A stretch of 64,000 bases of DNA from Picosynechococcus sp. PCC 7003. Its GTDB lineage: Bacteria > Cyanobacteriota > Cyanobacteriia > Cyanobacteriales > MRBY01. Below are positions 28,715 through 38,514 of this stretch, piece after piece. The position numbers and the translations under genes were made by a program. The DNA lies in NCBI RefSeq assembly GCF_001693255.1, contig NZ_CP016474.1, forward strand, positions 1,072,661 to 1,136,660, read 5' to 3'. Numbering within the stretch: position 1 is the first letter of the stretch; every line of letters begins with the position of its first letter. The notes beneath the pieces are model-generated. The model did not search any database, was not told where the DNA came from, and saw only the letters and a list, made by a program, of their open reading frames with translations.

Positions 28715-31009
28715 TCAGGACACGAGGCGACAACATTGCGATCGCCACAGGGCCTGCACCAATAAATCCAATCGCACAGGCTTCGTAATGTAATCATCCA
28801 TACCAGCGTCTAAACAAGCCAACCGGTCATGTTGCATGGCATTAGCCGTTAGGGCAATCACATAGGGATGCGGCTCCAAGTTCAATTTAATTAATGCCTC
28901 GGTGGCTTCTAAACCATCCATTTCAGGCATTTGAATATCCATCAAAATCACATCATAGACTTGCCTTTGCACTGCCTCTAGTACTTCTAAGCCATTATTA
29001 ACAATATCGACTTGATAACCGAGATTTTTCAGGATTTTTGCGACGACCTTTTGATTCGTCAGATTATCTTCTGCCAAGAGAATATTAAGGGGAAGTTTCG
29101 CTGCTAAATTTCGATCAAAGACAAATAAAGAGTTTGCGCTTTGCCCAAGGAAATCACTGGATTGATTAAGGATTTCAGCACAGATCATAAACTCGAACTT
29201 ACTACCGCTGCCCGGCTGACTTGTCACTAAAATTTTGCCCCCCATCATCCGCACAATTTCTTGACTAATGGCAAGTCCTAAGCCAGTACCTTGGGTTTTG
29301 AATTTGGCTTTGCCAGTTTGTTCAAAAGGCAGAAAAATTAAGTTGAGCTTATCGGATTCAATGCCAATTCCAGTATCTTCAACTTCAAAATTAAGCAATG
29401 TATAAGTCTCACCTAAATCAGGGAAAGAATGGAGCCTTACCCGAAAAACAATTTGGCCCTTTTCTGTGAATTTTACCGCATTATGCAAAAGATTCAACAG
29501 CACTTGTTTGAGCTTTTTCTCATCGATACTCACCCCCGCTGGTAAGTTTGGGGGGAATTCACAAATAAATTCGATAGCATCGCTATTAATTTGCGCTTGA
29601 ATAATTCCCTTAATCCCTTGGAGAAACTTGGGAAAGTCTACTTCTTGAAAGTGAAGTTCAACTCTTCCGGCTTCAATGCGGGAAATATCAAGGATATCTT
29701 CAATGAGATGCAGTAAATGAATCCCTGAATCGCTAATTGTCTGTAAATCTCCCCGTTCATATTCATCTAAATTATCAGAATCCTTGAGCAGTTCCACTAA
29801 CCCTAAAATGGCATTTAAGGGGGTGCGCAGCTCATGGCTCATGCTAGACAGAAACCTTGTTTTAGTGCGGTTGGCATTTTCTGCTGCTTGCTTCGCTTCA
29901 ATGAGTTCTAAGTTTTGTTGCTCTAATAAAAAAGCATTTTCTTTGAGAATCACCTTACTTTGTTCAAGCTGTGATGATTTTTCTTGGAGGTGAATTTTAG
30001 ACTGTCGCAAATTGTTAAAGGCTTCTTTTTTTTCTCTTAAAGTCGCCATTAAGCTCAAATTTGTCACCACGATTACCACCGTGAATAACTGCAAGCGTAG
30101 TAAGGATTCATTGATATCTTCACTGGAAAAAGACCCCACCCCCCGCACAGTACCTAATACCGCTAACATTGTGACGACGGCAATGAGATTAGTCGCTCCA
30201 AATTGACCAAAACGAATTACTGCCCATACCAAACAGGGAATGAGCATGTATTCCAAATGGAGATTTTGGGAAAAGGAGATATAACTAATTAATAAAATAA
30301 TTGTGAGTAGGCTTAGGATTTCAATAAATCTTGTTTCAAGGAATAAAATCCAAGTCAATTTATGGGGTCTTTTGTAATACCGATTGAAGGTGATAATTGT
30401 TTTTTGAATTGGGCGATTTAAGGTTTGTGATTGAAATAGCTCATACCAACTAATCAAGGCCGGCGTAAAAATGTAAATACCGGAAACGTTAGAGATCCAC
30501 CAAGTCAACCAAGATTCGCCAAAGTTTGCCCAGCTGACTGTATTGCCAAGAGCGAGGGCAAATACACCGGTGGTGGCATTGATTGCCGGCGTTAACGTCC
30601 CAATGAGTAACAGAAATATGCAGAGATCATCGAGCTTTTTGAGGGGATTTTTGCGCTGAATTTTAGTATCTAATAAGTATTTCCCCAGACCCATGCCGCC
30701 TGTGGTGCCTAGGGCGATCGCCAATACCTGCACAACTGAAACGAGGGCTTGATTGAGATTTTCTCCCTGAAAAAAAGCCCAAATGTTCGCCAAAAAAGAG
30801 CCAAGAAAGACTCCTGGCAATACTTGATAGCCATAAATAAATGTTGCGGCCAGGGCAATACCATCTGGAGGCCATACAGGGGTGACGGATTGGGGCGTCG
30901 AAGCAACCTGGCGAGAAATTTCTGCGGTTCCGTAATAAGCTAAGGCGAGCAGACTAATAAGGATAAACCGTCGGGATAGTTTCAAGGGCGGTTGCGGAAA
31001 GTGGAACAT
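28715..31009 (-). CDS. MASE1 hybrid histidine kinase with receiver domain
   Basis: 764 residues. Residues 1-320 are a MASE1 membrane sensor with about eight helices (ASTPQSVTPVWPPDGIALA is diagnostic). A coiled coil spans about 325-385, HisKA has SHELRTPLNAI with His 392, HATPase has the N box NLLHNAVKF, DTGIGI and GTGLGLAIS. A receiver occupies about 642-760 with Asp 691 in LMDIQMPEMDG. It is thus a membrane-bound hybrid kinase that needs an HPt or response-regulator partner; none is adjacent. The ligand is not predictable. It has the same sensor type as the GGDEF protein at 50897. Confidence 0.93.
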   Translation of the reverse strand: MFHFPQPPLKLSRRFILISLLALAYYGTAEISRQVASTPQSVTPVWPPDGIALAATFIYGYQVLPGVFLGSFLANIWAFFQGENLNQALVSVVQVLAIALGTTGGMGLGKYLLDTKIQRKNPLKKLDDLCIFLLLIGTLTPAINATTGVFALALGNTVSWANFGESWLTWWISNVSGIYIFTPALISWYELFQSQTLNRPIQKTIITFNRYYKRPHKLTWILFLETRFIEILSLLTIILLISYISFSQNLHLEYMLIPCLVWAVIRFGQFGATNLIAVVTMLAVLGTVRGVGSFSSEDINESLLRLQLFTVVIVVTNLSLMATLREKKEAFNNLRQSKIHLQEKSSQLEQSKVILKENAFLLEQQNLELIEAKQAAENANRTKTRFLSSMSHELRTPLNAILGLVELLKDSDNLDEYERGDLQTISDSGIHLLHLIEDILDISRIEAGRVELHFQEVDFPKFLQGIKGIIQAQINSDAIEFICEFPPNLPAGVSIDEKKLKQVLLNLLHNAVKFTEKGQIVFRVRLHSFPDLGETYTLLNFEVEDTGIGIESDKLNLIFLPFEQTGKAKFKTQGTGLGLAISQEIVRMMGGKILVTSQPGSGSKFEFMICAEILNQSSDFLGQSANSLFVFDRNLAAKLPLNILLAEDNLTNQKVVAKILKNLGYQVDIVNNGLEVLEAVQRQVYDVILMDIQMPEMDGLEATEALIKLNLEPHPYVIALTANAMQHDRLACLDAGMDDYITKPVRLDLLVQALWRSQCCRLVS

Positions 31010-31301
31010 GACGATCCTGATGGAGCTTGGACAGATTCTGGTGGGTGAATCATAATTAATGACCGTGAATGGAATCGGGAAATGTCAACTGGCAAAAAGA
31101 GATACGAGGCATTCAGTCCTACTATTCTAGTATTGTCGAAAAAGCACAACTATCCAAAAATACGATTTTGTTTTAGCGTGCCCCACCACCCCAAACTTTC
31201 TTGGACACGGCTTGCTTGTAGGCCAGGGGCAAACCTGTAACAATAAGTAGGCGATAAGCAGGCAATCTATTTTTATCTGGCTGCATTTATTGAAATCCCC
31301 C

Positions 31302-32213
31302 ATGTATCCTTCTTTTTTACCGCCTCTGGTGAACCAACTGACGGAACTTGACGCGATTCGTCTCGCCCAGCAGATCCAACAGGTGGCGATCGCCACGCCG
31401 CTTCAAACCGATCCCATTTTGACTAGCTTTGTGCAACAAGGCAGTGGTGACCAAGACATTCTTCTCATCCATGGTTTCGATAGCTCTGTTTTAGAATACC
31501 GCTATCTTCTACCCAAATTAGCCCAGCACCATACTGTTTGGGCCGTAGATCTGCTCAGTTTTGGCTTTACGGCGCGACCAGAACAGCTTCCCTTTACCCC
31601 GGAAAGTATCAAAACCCACCTCCACCAGTTTTGGCAACAGCAAATTAATCGCCCGGTAGTTATCGTTGGTGCTTCCATGGGGGGCGCAGTGGCCCTCGAC
31701 TTTGCCCTGAGCTATCCAGATGCTGTCCGTCAAATTGTGCTCCTCGACAGTGCCGGCCTCGCGCCGAAACCCCTCAGTCGCTTTGCGATGGTGCCGCCCT
31801 TAGACCGTTGGGCCACGCAATTTTTAGGCAGTATGAACGTCCGCCGGAAAATTTGCCAAAGTGCCTATTTCGATAAAACACGGGTCACAACGGATGCGGT
31901 GCTCTGTGGGGCAATGCATGTCCAGTGCGATCGCTGGCAAGAAGCGCTGATTCAATTCACCAAGGGCGGAGGCTATGGCTCTTTTTATCCCAAATTGAAA
32001 CAGATCCAGCAACCCACCTTAATTCTCTGGGGCCAGCAGGATCGCATTCTCGGCACCAAGGCGGCCCATCGCTTTCACCAGGGCTTACCTAATAGCACCC
32101 TCCAGTGGATTCCCAATTGTGGTCACCTCCCCCACGTGGAGCAAACGACCCTCGTCGCCGAACATATGTTTCGCTTTTGCCAAACTTCAATCCCAATCAC
32201 CTCTAGTCATTAG
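31302..32213 (+). CDS. Alpha/beta hydrolase
   Basis: 303 residues from ATG 31302; a TTG 12 bp upstream is an alternative. Alpha/beta hydrolase core: oxyanion HGFDSSVLEYR, nucleophile elbow VGASMGGAVAL, Asp in WGQQDRILG and His in NCGHLPHVEQ. The order and spacing match the BioH/epoxide-hydrolase-like group widespread in cyanobacteria. The substrate is not predictable from the sequence. It stands between the divergent MASE1 kinase and the convergent PAS kinase. Confidence 0.88.
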   Translation: MYPSFLPPLVNQLTELDAIRLAQQIQQVAIATPLQTDPILTSFVQQGSGDQDILLIHGFDSSVLEYRYLLPKLAQHHTVWAVDLLSFGFTARPEQLPFTPESIKTHLHQFWQQQINRPVVIVGASMGGAVALDFALSYPDAVRQIVLLDSAGLAPKPLSRFAMVPPLDRWATQFLGSMNVRRKICQSAYFDKTRVTTDAVLCGAMHVQCDRWQEALIQFTKGGGYGSFYPKLKQIQQPTLILWGQQDRILGTKAAHRFHQGLPNSTLQWIPNCGHLPHVEQTTLVAEHMFRFCQTSIPITSSH

Positions 32214-32278
32214 ATTGAATACTTGAGTTGGCAGGAAAAAATGCTGAATAGGCTCAAAATAATATTTTTTGATTTTAA

Positions 32279-33496
32279 CTAGCTGGTAGAAACCGAAATA
32301 TCATTTTTACTATTATTAAACATTGGCAACCTGACAGTAAAAGTCGTTCCTTTATTGATACGGCTGGACACGTGAATACTACCCCCAAGCAGATCCACAA
32401 ACTGCTTAACAATACTTAGCCCTAGTCCTGTACCAGGAATATTACTGGTATTACAACCGCGATGAAAAGGTTCAAAAAGATATTTACGATCTTTCAAGGC
32501 AATGCCAATTCCTTCATCTTGGACTTTGATAATTAATATTTGTTTCCATTTTCTTAAGCTCAACGTAATTGCGCCGCTCTCGTGGGTGTAGCGAATTGCA
32601 TTGCCAAGTAAATTACCTAAAATTGAGTATAGTAAACGTTCATCGAGCTCAGTGATAATCGAAGGACTGGGGCAAATCAATTTAATGGGATGGGGCTGAC
32701 GAATAAACTCTCCTTCTTCCAATAGCTGACGGCAAAATGTGACCACGTCAAATTTTGTGCGGTTAACTTCTAGAACTTTCGCCTCAATCCTGCCAATTAC
32801 TAAAATATCGTCAATGATTTGGGTCATGCGCTCAACATTTGTATTGATGTTGGAAAGATAGCCTGCCTTTTCTGCTACTGAAAGATGGGTATCGTAACGT
32901 TTAAGGGAAGAAACAGAAAGGGTGATGTTATTGAGGGGATTGCGAAATTCATGGCAAACCATTGTGATGAAACGCGAGCGCATTTCATTCAGTTCCCTTA
33001 ACTGTTGATTTGCCCGTTGCAACTTTTGGGTCCGCTCTTGAATTTTTTGCTCTAAATCTTCATTGGCCTGCTCGAGAATTTTTTCTGCCCAGCGCCGCTG
33101 GCTAATGTCTTGAAACGTGACAACGGCCCCAACTAGAGTTCCATCTTCATCTTTCATGGGTGTACTAATATATTCCACCGGAAAACTGGTGCCATCTTTG
33201 CGCCAAAATACGTCAGAAATTACTCGATGGGTACTACCATCTTTGAGAGCCGCATAAATCGGACAATCTTCACGGGGGTAAGGCGAACCATCCACATGGG
33301 AATGGTGTAATACCGTATGCATTGACTTCCCAACCAACTCTGTCACTGGCCAGTCAATCATCTTAGCGGCGGCGGGATTAACAAAAGTCACATTGCCATC
33401 TAAATCAAGGCCATAAACTCCTTCACCAACGGCATTTAAAATGAGTTGGTGCTGGCGACGGAGCTGTTTTAATTCTTGGGCAAATGGTCTAGACAA
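32279..33496 (-). CDS. PAS-domain sensor histidine kinase
   Basis: 405 residues. One PAS/PAC domain at about 15-138 (GEGVYGLDLDGNVTFVNPAA, then YISTPMKDEDG), a coiled coil at 140-175, HisKA with MVCHEFRNPLNNI (His 182), and a HATPase with NLLGNAIRYTHESG, DEGIGI and GTGLGLSIV. No membrane segment is seen. The only start that keeps the PAS domain whole is TTG at 33496, with GAGG 13 nt upstream. It lies downstream of the cyanate genes on the same strand, 152 bp after the DUF1348 gene start region ends. It may signal to the AraC-type regulator on the other side of that locus, but this is only a guess. Confidence 0.87.
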   Translation of the reverse strand: MSRPFAQELKQLRRQHQLILNAVGEGVYGLDLDGNVTFVNPAAAKMIDWPVTELVGKSMHTVLHHSHVDGSPYPREDCPIYAALKDGSTHRVISDVFWRKDGTSFPVEYISTPMKDEDGTLVGAVVTFQDISQRRWAEKILEQANEDLEQKIQERTQKLQRANQQLRELNEMRSRFITMVCHEFRNPLNNITLSVSSLKRYDTHLSVAEKAGYLSNINTNVERMTQIIDDILVIGRIEAKVLEVNRTKFDVVTFCRQLLEEGEFIRQPHPIKLICPSPSIITELDERLLYSILGNLLGNAIRYTHESGAITLSLRKWKQILIIKVQDEGIGIALKDRKYLFEPFHRGCNTSNIPGTGLGLSIVKQFVDLLGGSIHVSSRINKGTTFTVRLPMFNNSKNDISVSTS

Positions 33497-33537
33497 GAAA
33501 CGTTATTATCCTCGACATCAGTACAGTAGAGAGTATT

Positions 33538-33621
33538 ATGACTGACTTTATCGCTCGATTACCATCACTCCTTGAACCAACTAAGGCTTACGTGAATCAA
33601 TGGGCTAATTACCGCTTGTAG
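33538..33621 (+). CDS. Possible 27-codon peptide
   Basis: ATG 33538 opens a 27-codon frame (MTDFIARLPSLLEPTKAYVN and seven more residues) with AGAGAG 5-10 bp upstream. The composition looks protein-like, and it could be the leftover start of a lost gene. Nothing else supports translation. Confidence 0.2.
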   Translation: MTDFIARLPSLLEPTKAYVNQWANYRL

Positions 33622-33648
33622 ATGATGGGAACGCTGAAAATATTGCAT

Positions 33649-34119
33649 CTATTCAGGAGAATTAATCAATCCGGGATGATCCAGGGGGCGATCGCCAGGG
33701 GCATCCCAGAAAAACCGCCGTTCTAATTCTGCAATGGGTTTATCGTTAATGCTGGCTTCTCGACGGCGCATCAAACCTGCTTTATCAAATTCCCAATTTT
33801 CATTGCCATAGGCGCGATACCACTGCCCCGCATCGTCCTGCCATTCGTACTGAAAGCGTACTGCAATGCGGTTTTCGCCAAATGCCCACATTTCCTTGAC
33901 GAGGCGATAGTTTAATTCCTTGTCCCATTTACGTTGCAGAAATTCGCGAATTTTTTCTCGACCTCGGAAGACTTCTGCCCGATTCCGCCAAAAACTATCT
34001 TCTGTATAGGCCAGACAGACTCGATCTGGGTCACGGCTATTCCAAGCATTTTCTGCTATCCGCACTTTGGCGATCGCCGTTTCCCTAGTGAAAGGGGGAA
34101 CAAGAGGTGTAGACATCAT
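33649..34119 (-). CDS. DUF1348 / NTF2-like protein
   Basis: 156 residues matching DUF1348 of the SnoaL/NTF2-like superfamily: [40 protein letters not shown], then [16 protein letters not shown] and [24 protein letters not shown]. Function is unknown for the family; the fold is a small cone that holds a hydrophobic ligand. Two adjacent ATG codons (34119 and 34116) can serve as start. It follows cynS on the same strand across an apparent terminator. Confidence 0.85.
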   Translation of the reverse strand: MMSTPLVPPFTRETAIAKVRIAENAWNSRDPDRVCLAYTEDSFWRNRAEVFRGREKIREFLQRKWDKELNYRLVKEMWAFGENRIAVRFQYEWQDDAGQWYRAYGNENWEFDKAGLMRRREASINDKPIAELERRFFWDAPGDRPLDHPGLINSPE

Positions 34120-34174
34120 TAAAACTCCCGAAAAACGAATTCAATCATGATTAATTTATTCCCGAAATATTGCC

Positions 34175-34208
34175 GAAAAAAGGGTCACCAGTTCAGAACC
34201 AGTAACCC
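34175..34208 (-). terminator. Intrinsic terminator after cynS
   Basis: On the minus strand GGGTTACTGGTT pairs with AACTGGTGACCC (two G-T pairs) around a three-base loop and is followed by six T. It ends the cyn operon 40 bp after the cynS stop. Confidence 0.85.
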
Positions 34209-34249
34209 ATCATTTCCATGCAAATCAACCTATTTAAGCGTTGTGCAAT

Positions 34250-34693
34250 CTACCACTTCTTGTAGGGGAGGAACTTACCGCACATGGTGACTTGAACGCG
34301 ATCGCCTTTGGGATCTTCGACCTTATCCACATCGAGCGTAAAATCAATCGCACTCATGATGCCATCACCAAACTTATCGTGCACAACCGCCTTAATGGGC
34401 ATCCCGTAAACCTGCATGATCTCGTAGAAACGATAGATCAGCGGATCCGTCGGAATCACAGGCTCAAGGGACCCCTTCAAAGGACATTCCGTGAGCGGTT
34501 CAATTAAAGACTCATCTGCACCAATCGCTTGCACAATCTTGGTTGCTTCTTCCAAAGAGGCACTGGCTTGACGGTAAATCACAGAGGCAATCCAGACCTC
34601 ATCACAACCGACTTTTGCCTCTAAATCAGCAAAGCTCAGCCCCGCTGCCTTTTTCGCTGCCAACAACTTTTCGGTAACTGCAGAAATTGCCAT
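34250..34693 (-). CDS. cynS: Cyanate hydratase (cyanase)
   Basis: Converts cyanate and bicarbonate to carbamate, giving ammonia and carbon dioxide. 147 residues, the full family length. The N-terminal part is a helix bundle like POU domains ([21 protein letters not shown]). The C-terminal half has the catalytic site: [19 protein letters not shown] with Arg and Glu, and [18 protein letters not shown] with the catalytic Ser. It follows the cyanate transporter genes with a 122-bp gap that contains two HIP1 sites. Confidence 0.98.
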   Translation of the reverse strand: MAISAVTEKLLAAKKAAGLSFADLEAKVGCDEVWIASVIYRQASASLEEATKIVQAIGADESLIEPLTECPLKGSLEPVIPTDPLIYRFYEIMQVYGMPIKAVVHDKFGDGIMSAIDFTLDVDKVEDPKGDRVQVTMCGKFLPYKKW

Positions 34694-34815
34694 GGAATGA
34701 CTCCTCTTATGCTTTTGATGAATAGTGTGAATAGATAATCAATCAGTTTTAGTCGAGGCGATCGCCCCCGATGATTTCGGAAAAATCCAAAGGCGATCGC
34801 CCGGACAAGGAAGCG

Positions 34816-35709
34816 TTAAGCCCCAACCCTGGCAGCCTCAACTGCCCTCGTTTCGCGAAATAGATGACTTTCCATCTCTACCTTGAGATCGTGGTAAGCC
34901 GGATATTGATCCAACTCCTCACGATTGCGGGGACGGGGGAAAGGCACATCCAAGATCTCATCCACTCGAGCCGCAGGACCACGGGTCATCATAATGATGC
35001 GATCAGAAAGCAATAGAGCCTCATCAATGCTGTGGGTAATCATGATCACCGTTTTCCGCTCCCGTTCCCAGATGCGTTCAATCTCATCCTGCAAGAACCC
35101 ACGGGTAAGCGCATCCAAGGCGCCGAATGGTTCATCCATCAACAAAATTTGCGGATTAATCGCCAGCGCCCGAGCAATCCCGACCCGCTGTTTCATCCCC
35201 CCCGAAATTTGGTGCGGATACTTTTTCTCAGCACCCCGCAAACCCACTAATTGGATATGCTCTTTGATCGTGCGTTGGATCTGCTTTTTCGGCATCTGCG
35301 GATAGACCGTTTCCACCGCAAAATAGAGATTGTCCTCTACCGTCATCCAAGGCATTAGCGCATAACTTTGAAACACCATGCCCCGGTCTGGCCCCGGCCC
35401 CTGAATCGGCATCCCATTCAACCGAATTTCCCCAGAAGTCACAGAGGAGAGACCCGCAATCATATCTAGCAACGTGGATTTACCACAGCCAGAAGGGCCA
35501 ATAATCGAGACAAAAGTATTGGGTTCGATATCAAGACTAATGTCCTCAATCGCCACATAATCCTTTGACTTTTTTCCAGTCACCTTACCCAATAAACTTT
35601 GTTGACCGTGGAAGACCTTTGTTACGTTACGAATCGACAGTTGCGCCGTATCAGAAAAAGTATCTTCCGGGGTAAGGGGAGTTGCGTAATTCACAGGAGT
35701 AACACTCAT
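34816..35709 (-). CDS. cynD: Cyanate ABC transporter ATP-binding protein
   Basis: 297 residues of the nitrate/taurine ATPase group (NrtD type). Walker A GPSGCGKSTLLD, Q-loop in GMVFQSYALMPWMTV, signature ISGGMKQRVGIARAL, Walker B LLMDEPFGALD, and H-loop in TMITHSIDEAL-like MITHSIDEALLL. Unlike NrtC it has no fused binding domain. Its start overlaps the cynB stop by 1 bp (TAATG), so translation is coupled. Cyanate rather than nitrate is inferred from the cynS gene downstream. Confidence 0.92.
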   Translation of the reverse strand: MSVTPVNYATPLTPEDTFSDTAQLSIRNVTKVFHGQQSLLGKVTGKKSKDYVAIEDISLDIEPNTFVSIIGPSGCGKSTLLDMIAGLSSVTSGEIRLNGMPIQGPGPDRGMVFQSYALMPWMTVEDNLYFAVETVYPQMPKKQIQRTIKEHIQLVGLRGAEKKYPHQISGGMKQRVGIARALAINPQILLMDEPFGALDALTRGFLQDEIERIWERERKTVIMITHSIDEALLLSDRIIMMTRGPAARVDEILDVPFPRPRNREELDQYPAYHDLKVEMESHLFRETRAVEAARVGA

Positions 35710-36560
35710 TATTTACGACCAAATGCAACAAACTTTTCGACAGCCGCAAAGCAACTATCTAGAATCAAACCGACCAAACCGATGATGAAAATCGCCACCA
35801 AAATATTCGGGATATAGAGGTTATTCCACTCGTTCCAGATGAAGTAACCCAAACCAGTCCCCAGCAACATTTCCGCAGCAACAATGACCAGCCAAGCGAT
35901 CCCCATACTGATGCGTAATCCAGCCAAAATATTGGGTAATGCCGCTGGAATAATTACCTTAAAAATAGTGCGGAGCCGAGAGGCACCAAGAGTTTTTGCC
36001 ACATTAAGGTATTCTTTGCTGACATTGGCGACCCCAAAGGACGTATTAATCAGCGTTGGCCAAATACTCGAAATGAAAATAATAAAGACACCGGTCTGTT
36101 CCGAATCCCGCAGGATATAGAGTCCTAGGGGCAGCCATGCTAAGGGGGAAATTGGTTTAAGGAGTTGAATGTAGGGATTAAAACCCTTCCTTGCCACCGG
36201 GGAAATGCCAATCAAAATCCCAAGGGGCACGGCAACAACAGAGGCTGCAACATAACCGATCGCCACCCGGCGGAGACTAATTAACAAATTCCAGCCGATC
36301 CCAAGATCGTTAGGGCCATTGTCAAAGAAAGGATTGGTCACCCACCACCACAATTCCTGGATGGTTTTCGTTGCGGTGGGAACCCCTTTCGCAAATAGTT
36401 CTGCCCGTGCACCAATCTCCCAGAAGCCAAGGAAAACAGCGAGCGAAACAATAAACAACAGAACAGCTCGGACATTTTCGTTTTGAAAAAAGGATTCCTC
36501 TGGTCTACTGTAAATGGACTTCGGTAAGGGTTTATTTAAGGATTTACTACTGATTGCCAT
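35709..36560 (-). CDS. cynB: Cyanate ABC transporter permease
   Basis: 283 residues, six membrane helices, and the BPD-transporter loop EYLNVAKTLGASRLRTIFKVIIPAALPNI with the EAA motif around residues 195-225. It resembles NrtB and TauC. The cyanate assignment rests on its position between cynA and cynD/cynS. It starts 17 bp after the cynA stop. Confidence 0.92.
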   Translation of the reverse strand: MAISSKSLNKPLPKSIYSRPEESFFQNENVRAVLLFIVSLAVFLGFWEIGARAELFAKGVPTATKTIQELWWWVTNPFFDNGPNDLGIGWNLLISLRRVAIGYVAASVVAVPLGILIGISPVARKGFNPYIQLLKPISPLAWLPLGLYILRDSEQTGVFIIFISSIWPTLINTSFGVANVSKEYLNVAKTLGASRLRTIFKVIIPAALPNILAGLRISMGIAWLVIVAAEMLLGTGLGYFIWNEWNNLYIPNILVAIFIIGLVGLILDSCFAAVEKFVAFGRK

Positions 36561-36577
36561 CTTGTTTGCTCCTGACT

Positions 36578-38215
36578 TTATACGCCATATTCTTCAATTT
36601 GTTGTTCGACATAGGCGGCAGGATCCGCAGGATCGAAGGTATCGAATTTCAGGGTTTCTTCCCGGTAAATTTCTGTGGGCACTTCTTGACCTAATTCTGT
36701 GGCAAGTTCCCGGGCGAGATCCGTGAGGAAGACGTCTGTACCAACGGTGTCATAGCCCTTTTCGGGAATAATCTGGGGCGCTAAACCATCCCCTTGGAGA
36801 TCCCACCGCACAAGCTGGGAGGAAATCCAGTTGGCAAAACTCTGCCAAGGATAGGGATCAAAGCCAATCCTGTCGGGAATGTCGAGGCTGTTGCCATTGC
36901 CATCATCAAATTTTCCGGTGAGGACTGCTTCGACGACTTCCACGGGCTGGTTCAGGAAGGCACGCTCAGAGATCGCGGCGGCAATTTCGGGGCGATTTTC
37001 GGGAACCTGAGCATAGGCTGCAGCTTCGATGATGGATTTATTGAGGGCACGGAAGGTGTTAGGGTTCGCATCGATCCACTGATCACTAGCGGCAAAGGCG
37101 CAACAGGGGTGTCCTGGCCAGATTTCCTTGGTGAGCATATGAATAAAGCCTGCTCCTTCGTAGACCGCCCGCTGATTAAAGGGATCAGGCATCAGGTATG
37201 CATCGATATCACCGGCAACGAGCTGGGCGATGCTGTCTGGTGGGGGAACGGGACGAATTTGCACATCGACATCGGGATCAATGCCACCTGTCGCGAGGTA
37301 GTAACGCAGTAACAGGTTGTGCATGGAGTAGGGGAAAGGAACCCCAATGGTGAATCCTCTAAAATCGGCCGGCCCATTCACTTGACCTTTGTAACGTTCG
37401 GCAACGGTAATCGCCTGCCCGTTAATGTTCTCAATGCTGGCAAGTTTTACGCCAAAGGCGGCGGAACCTAGACCGAGGGTCATGGCGATGGGCATGGGCG
37501 CAAGCATGTGGTACGCGTCCAATTCTCCGGCGATCGCCGAATCTCTGACTGCCCCCCAACTGGGCATTTTGACGACCTTGGCATTAAAACCATACTTTTC
37601 ATAAAAGCCCAAAGGCTCAGACATAATAATGGGCGTCGCACAGGTAATGGGAATAAAACCAATCTGTAAATCAGTTTTCTCTAAATTGCCCACTGGTGCG
37701 TCTGCTGGGGTGTCTTCCGCAGGAGGCGTTGTATCCTGACCACAACTCGCCAAACTCACAAGTGCAGCGCCGACAGCCATATTCCGCAGAAATTCTCGAC
37801 GGGTCTGTTGGCTACTGCGAATTGAGTCGGCAAAAAATAGACCAGCTTGGGGGCCAAAGGCCGCCGCAAAAGCATTTTCCATGCCACCGGCCTGCTTACA
37901 GAGGGCCAAGATAAGCTTTTCTCGCTTTGGATCACTGCGACCAATACGCTTCAAAAATAAAGTTTTTCTCAGTTCGTAGGCATTGACTCCTTCTGCCGCC
38001 CGCAACTGATTCTCTTTATAAATCCCCATTTTTACGAGGTCATCAACCATGTCTACAGGATCTTGGGGCATTGTCTGCATAAACTGCCAATGATCATTCA
38101 TGCCATGGTATTTGCCGCAAACATGACACAAAGACTGTAAGTTTGATCGCCCGTGACCGAGAGAGCCGGAACTTCCAAGGCCCTGTAAAGTCTGCTGTGC
38201 TGAAATCAGAGTCAT
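36578..38215 (-). CDS. cynA: Cyanate ABC transporter substrate-binding protein with an unusual N-terminal extension
   Basis: 545 residues. From about residue 180 it is a binding protein of the NrtA/CynA group (LQIGFIPITCATPIIMSEPL, then GELDAYHMLAPMPIAM). A Tat-type lipoprotein signal sits inside the protein: TRREFLRNM with the twin Arg at 139-140, a hydrophobic stretch, and a lipobox SLASC with Cys 158. Before it lie about 135 extra residues with a CHVCGKYHG knuckle at 30-38 and no membrane segment. The frame is open and protein-like throughout. ATG at 38215 is the first start. An internal start at Met 112 would put the Tat signal nearer the N-terminus. Upstream is a possible NtcA site. Confidence 0.88.
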   Translation of the reverse strand: MTLISAQQTLQGLGSSGSLGHGRSNLQSLCHVCGKYHGMNDHWQFMQTMPQDPVDMVDDLVKMGIYKENQLRAAEGVNAYELRKTLFLKRIGRSDPKREKLILALCKQAGGMENAFAAAFGPQAGLFFADSIRSSQQTRREFLRNMAVGAALVSLASCGQDTTPPAEDTPADAPVGNLEKTDLQIGFIPITCATPIIMSEPLGFYEKYGFNAKVVKMPSWGAVRDSAIAGELDAYHMLAPMPIAMTLGLGSAAFGVKLASIENINGQAITVAERYKGQVNGPADFRGFTIGVPFPYSMHNLLLRYYLATGGIDPDVDVQIRPVPPPDSIAQLVAGDIDAYLMPDPFNQRAVYEGAGFIHMLTKEIWPGHPCCAFAASDQWIDANPNTFRALNKSIIEAAAYAQVPENRPEIAAAISERAFLNQPVEVVEAVLTGKFDDGNGNSLDIPDRIGFDPYPWQSFANWISSQLVRWDLQGDGLAPQIIPEKGYDTVGTDVFLTDLARELATELGQEVPTEIYREETLKFDTFDPADPAAYVEQQIEEYGV

Positions 38216-38422
38216 AACTTATATCTACCCAAAAACTAACGACTTAAACATTCAAAATTCTGTGGTTTTGAAAGCGCCCTAAAACTCAGAAGATCACCTT
38301 TTTCCATAAAGATTTGACATTCATAATATCAGTCACTTTTTTAAAAGGCATTAGATTTTTTTTTGAAAAAATGACATTTTTTTAGGGTATTTTTTTGACT
38401 CCCCTGATATTTTGATTTTTTT

Positions 38423-38436
38423 GTTAAATCAATTAC
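38423..38436 (-). promoter_or_regulatory. Possible NtcA site upstream of cynA
   Basis: On the minus strand it reads GTAATTGATTTAAC, a GTA-N8-AAC match to the NtcA consensus GTA-N8-TAC with one change. It lies about 207 bp upstream of the cynA start. The best -10-like hexamer downstream (TACCCT) is at about 33 bp, further than the usual 22. Nitrogen control of cyn genes is known in Synechococcus, which makes a site here plausible. Confidence 0.35.
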
Positions 38437-38514
38437 AGAAAGGTCTTTTTTAGGGATGTTATGCTGCGTTAGTTTTTGTAAAATAACGATGCCGATGACT
38501 CACGGAGAGGTGAG

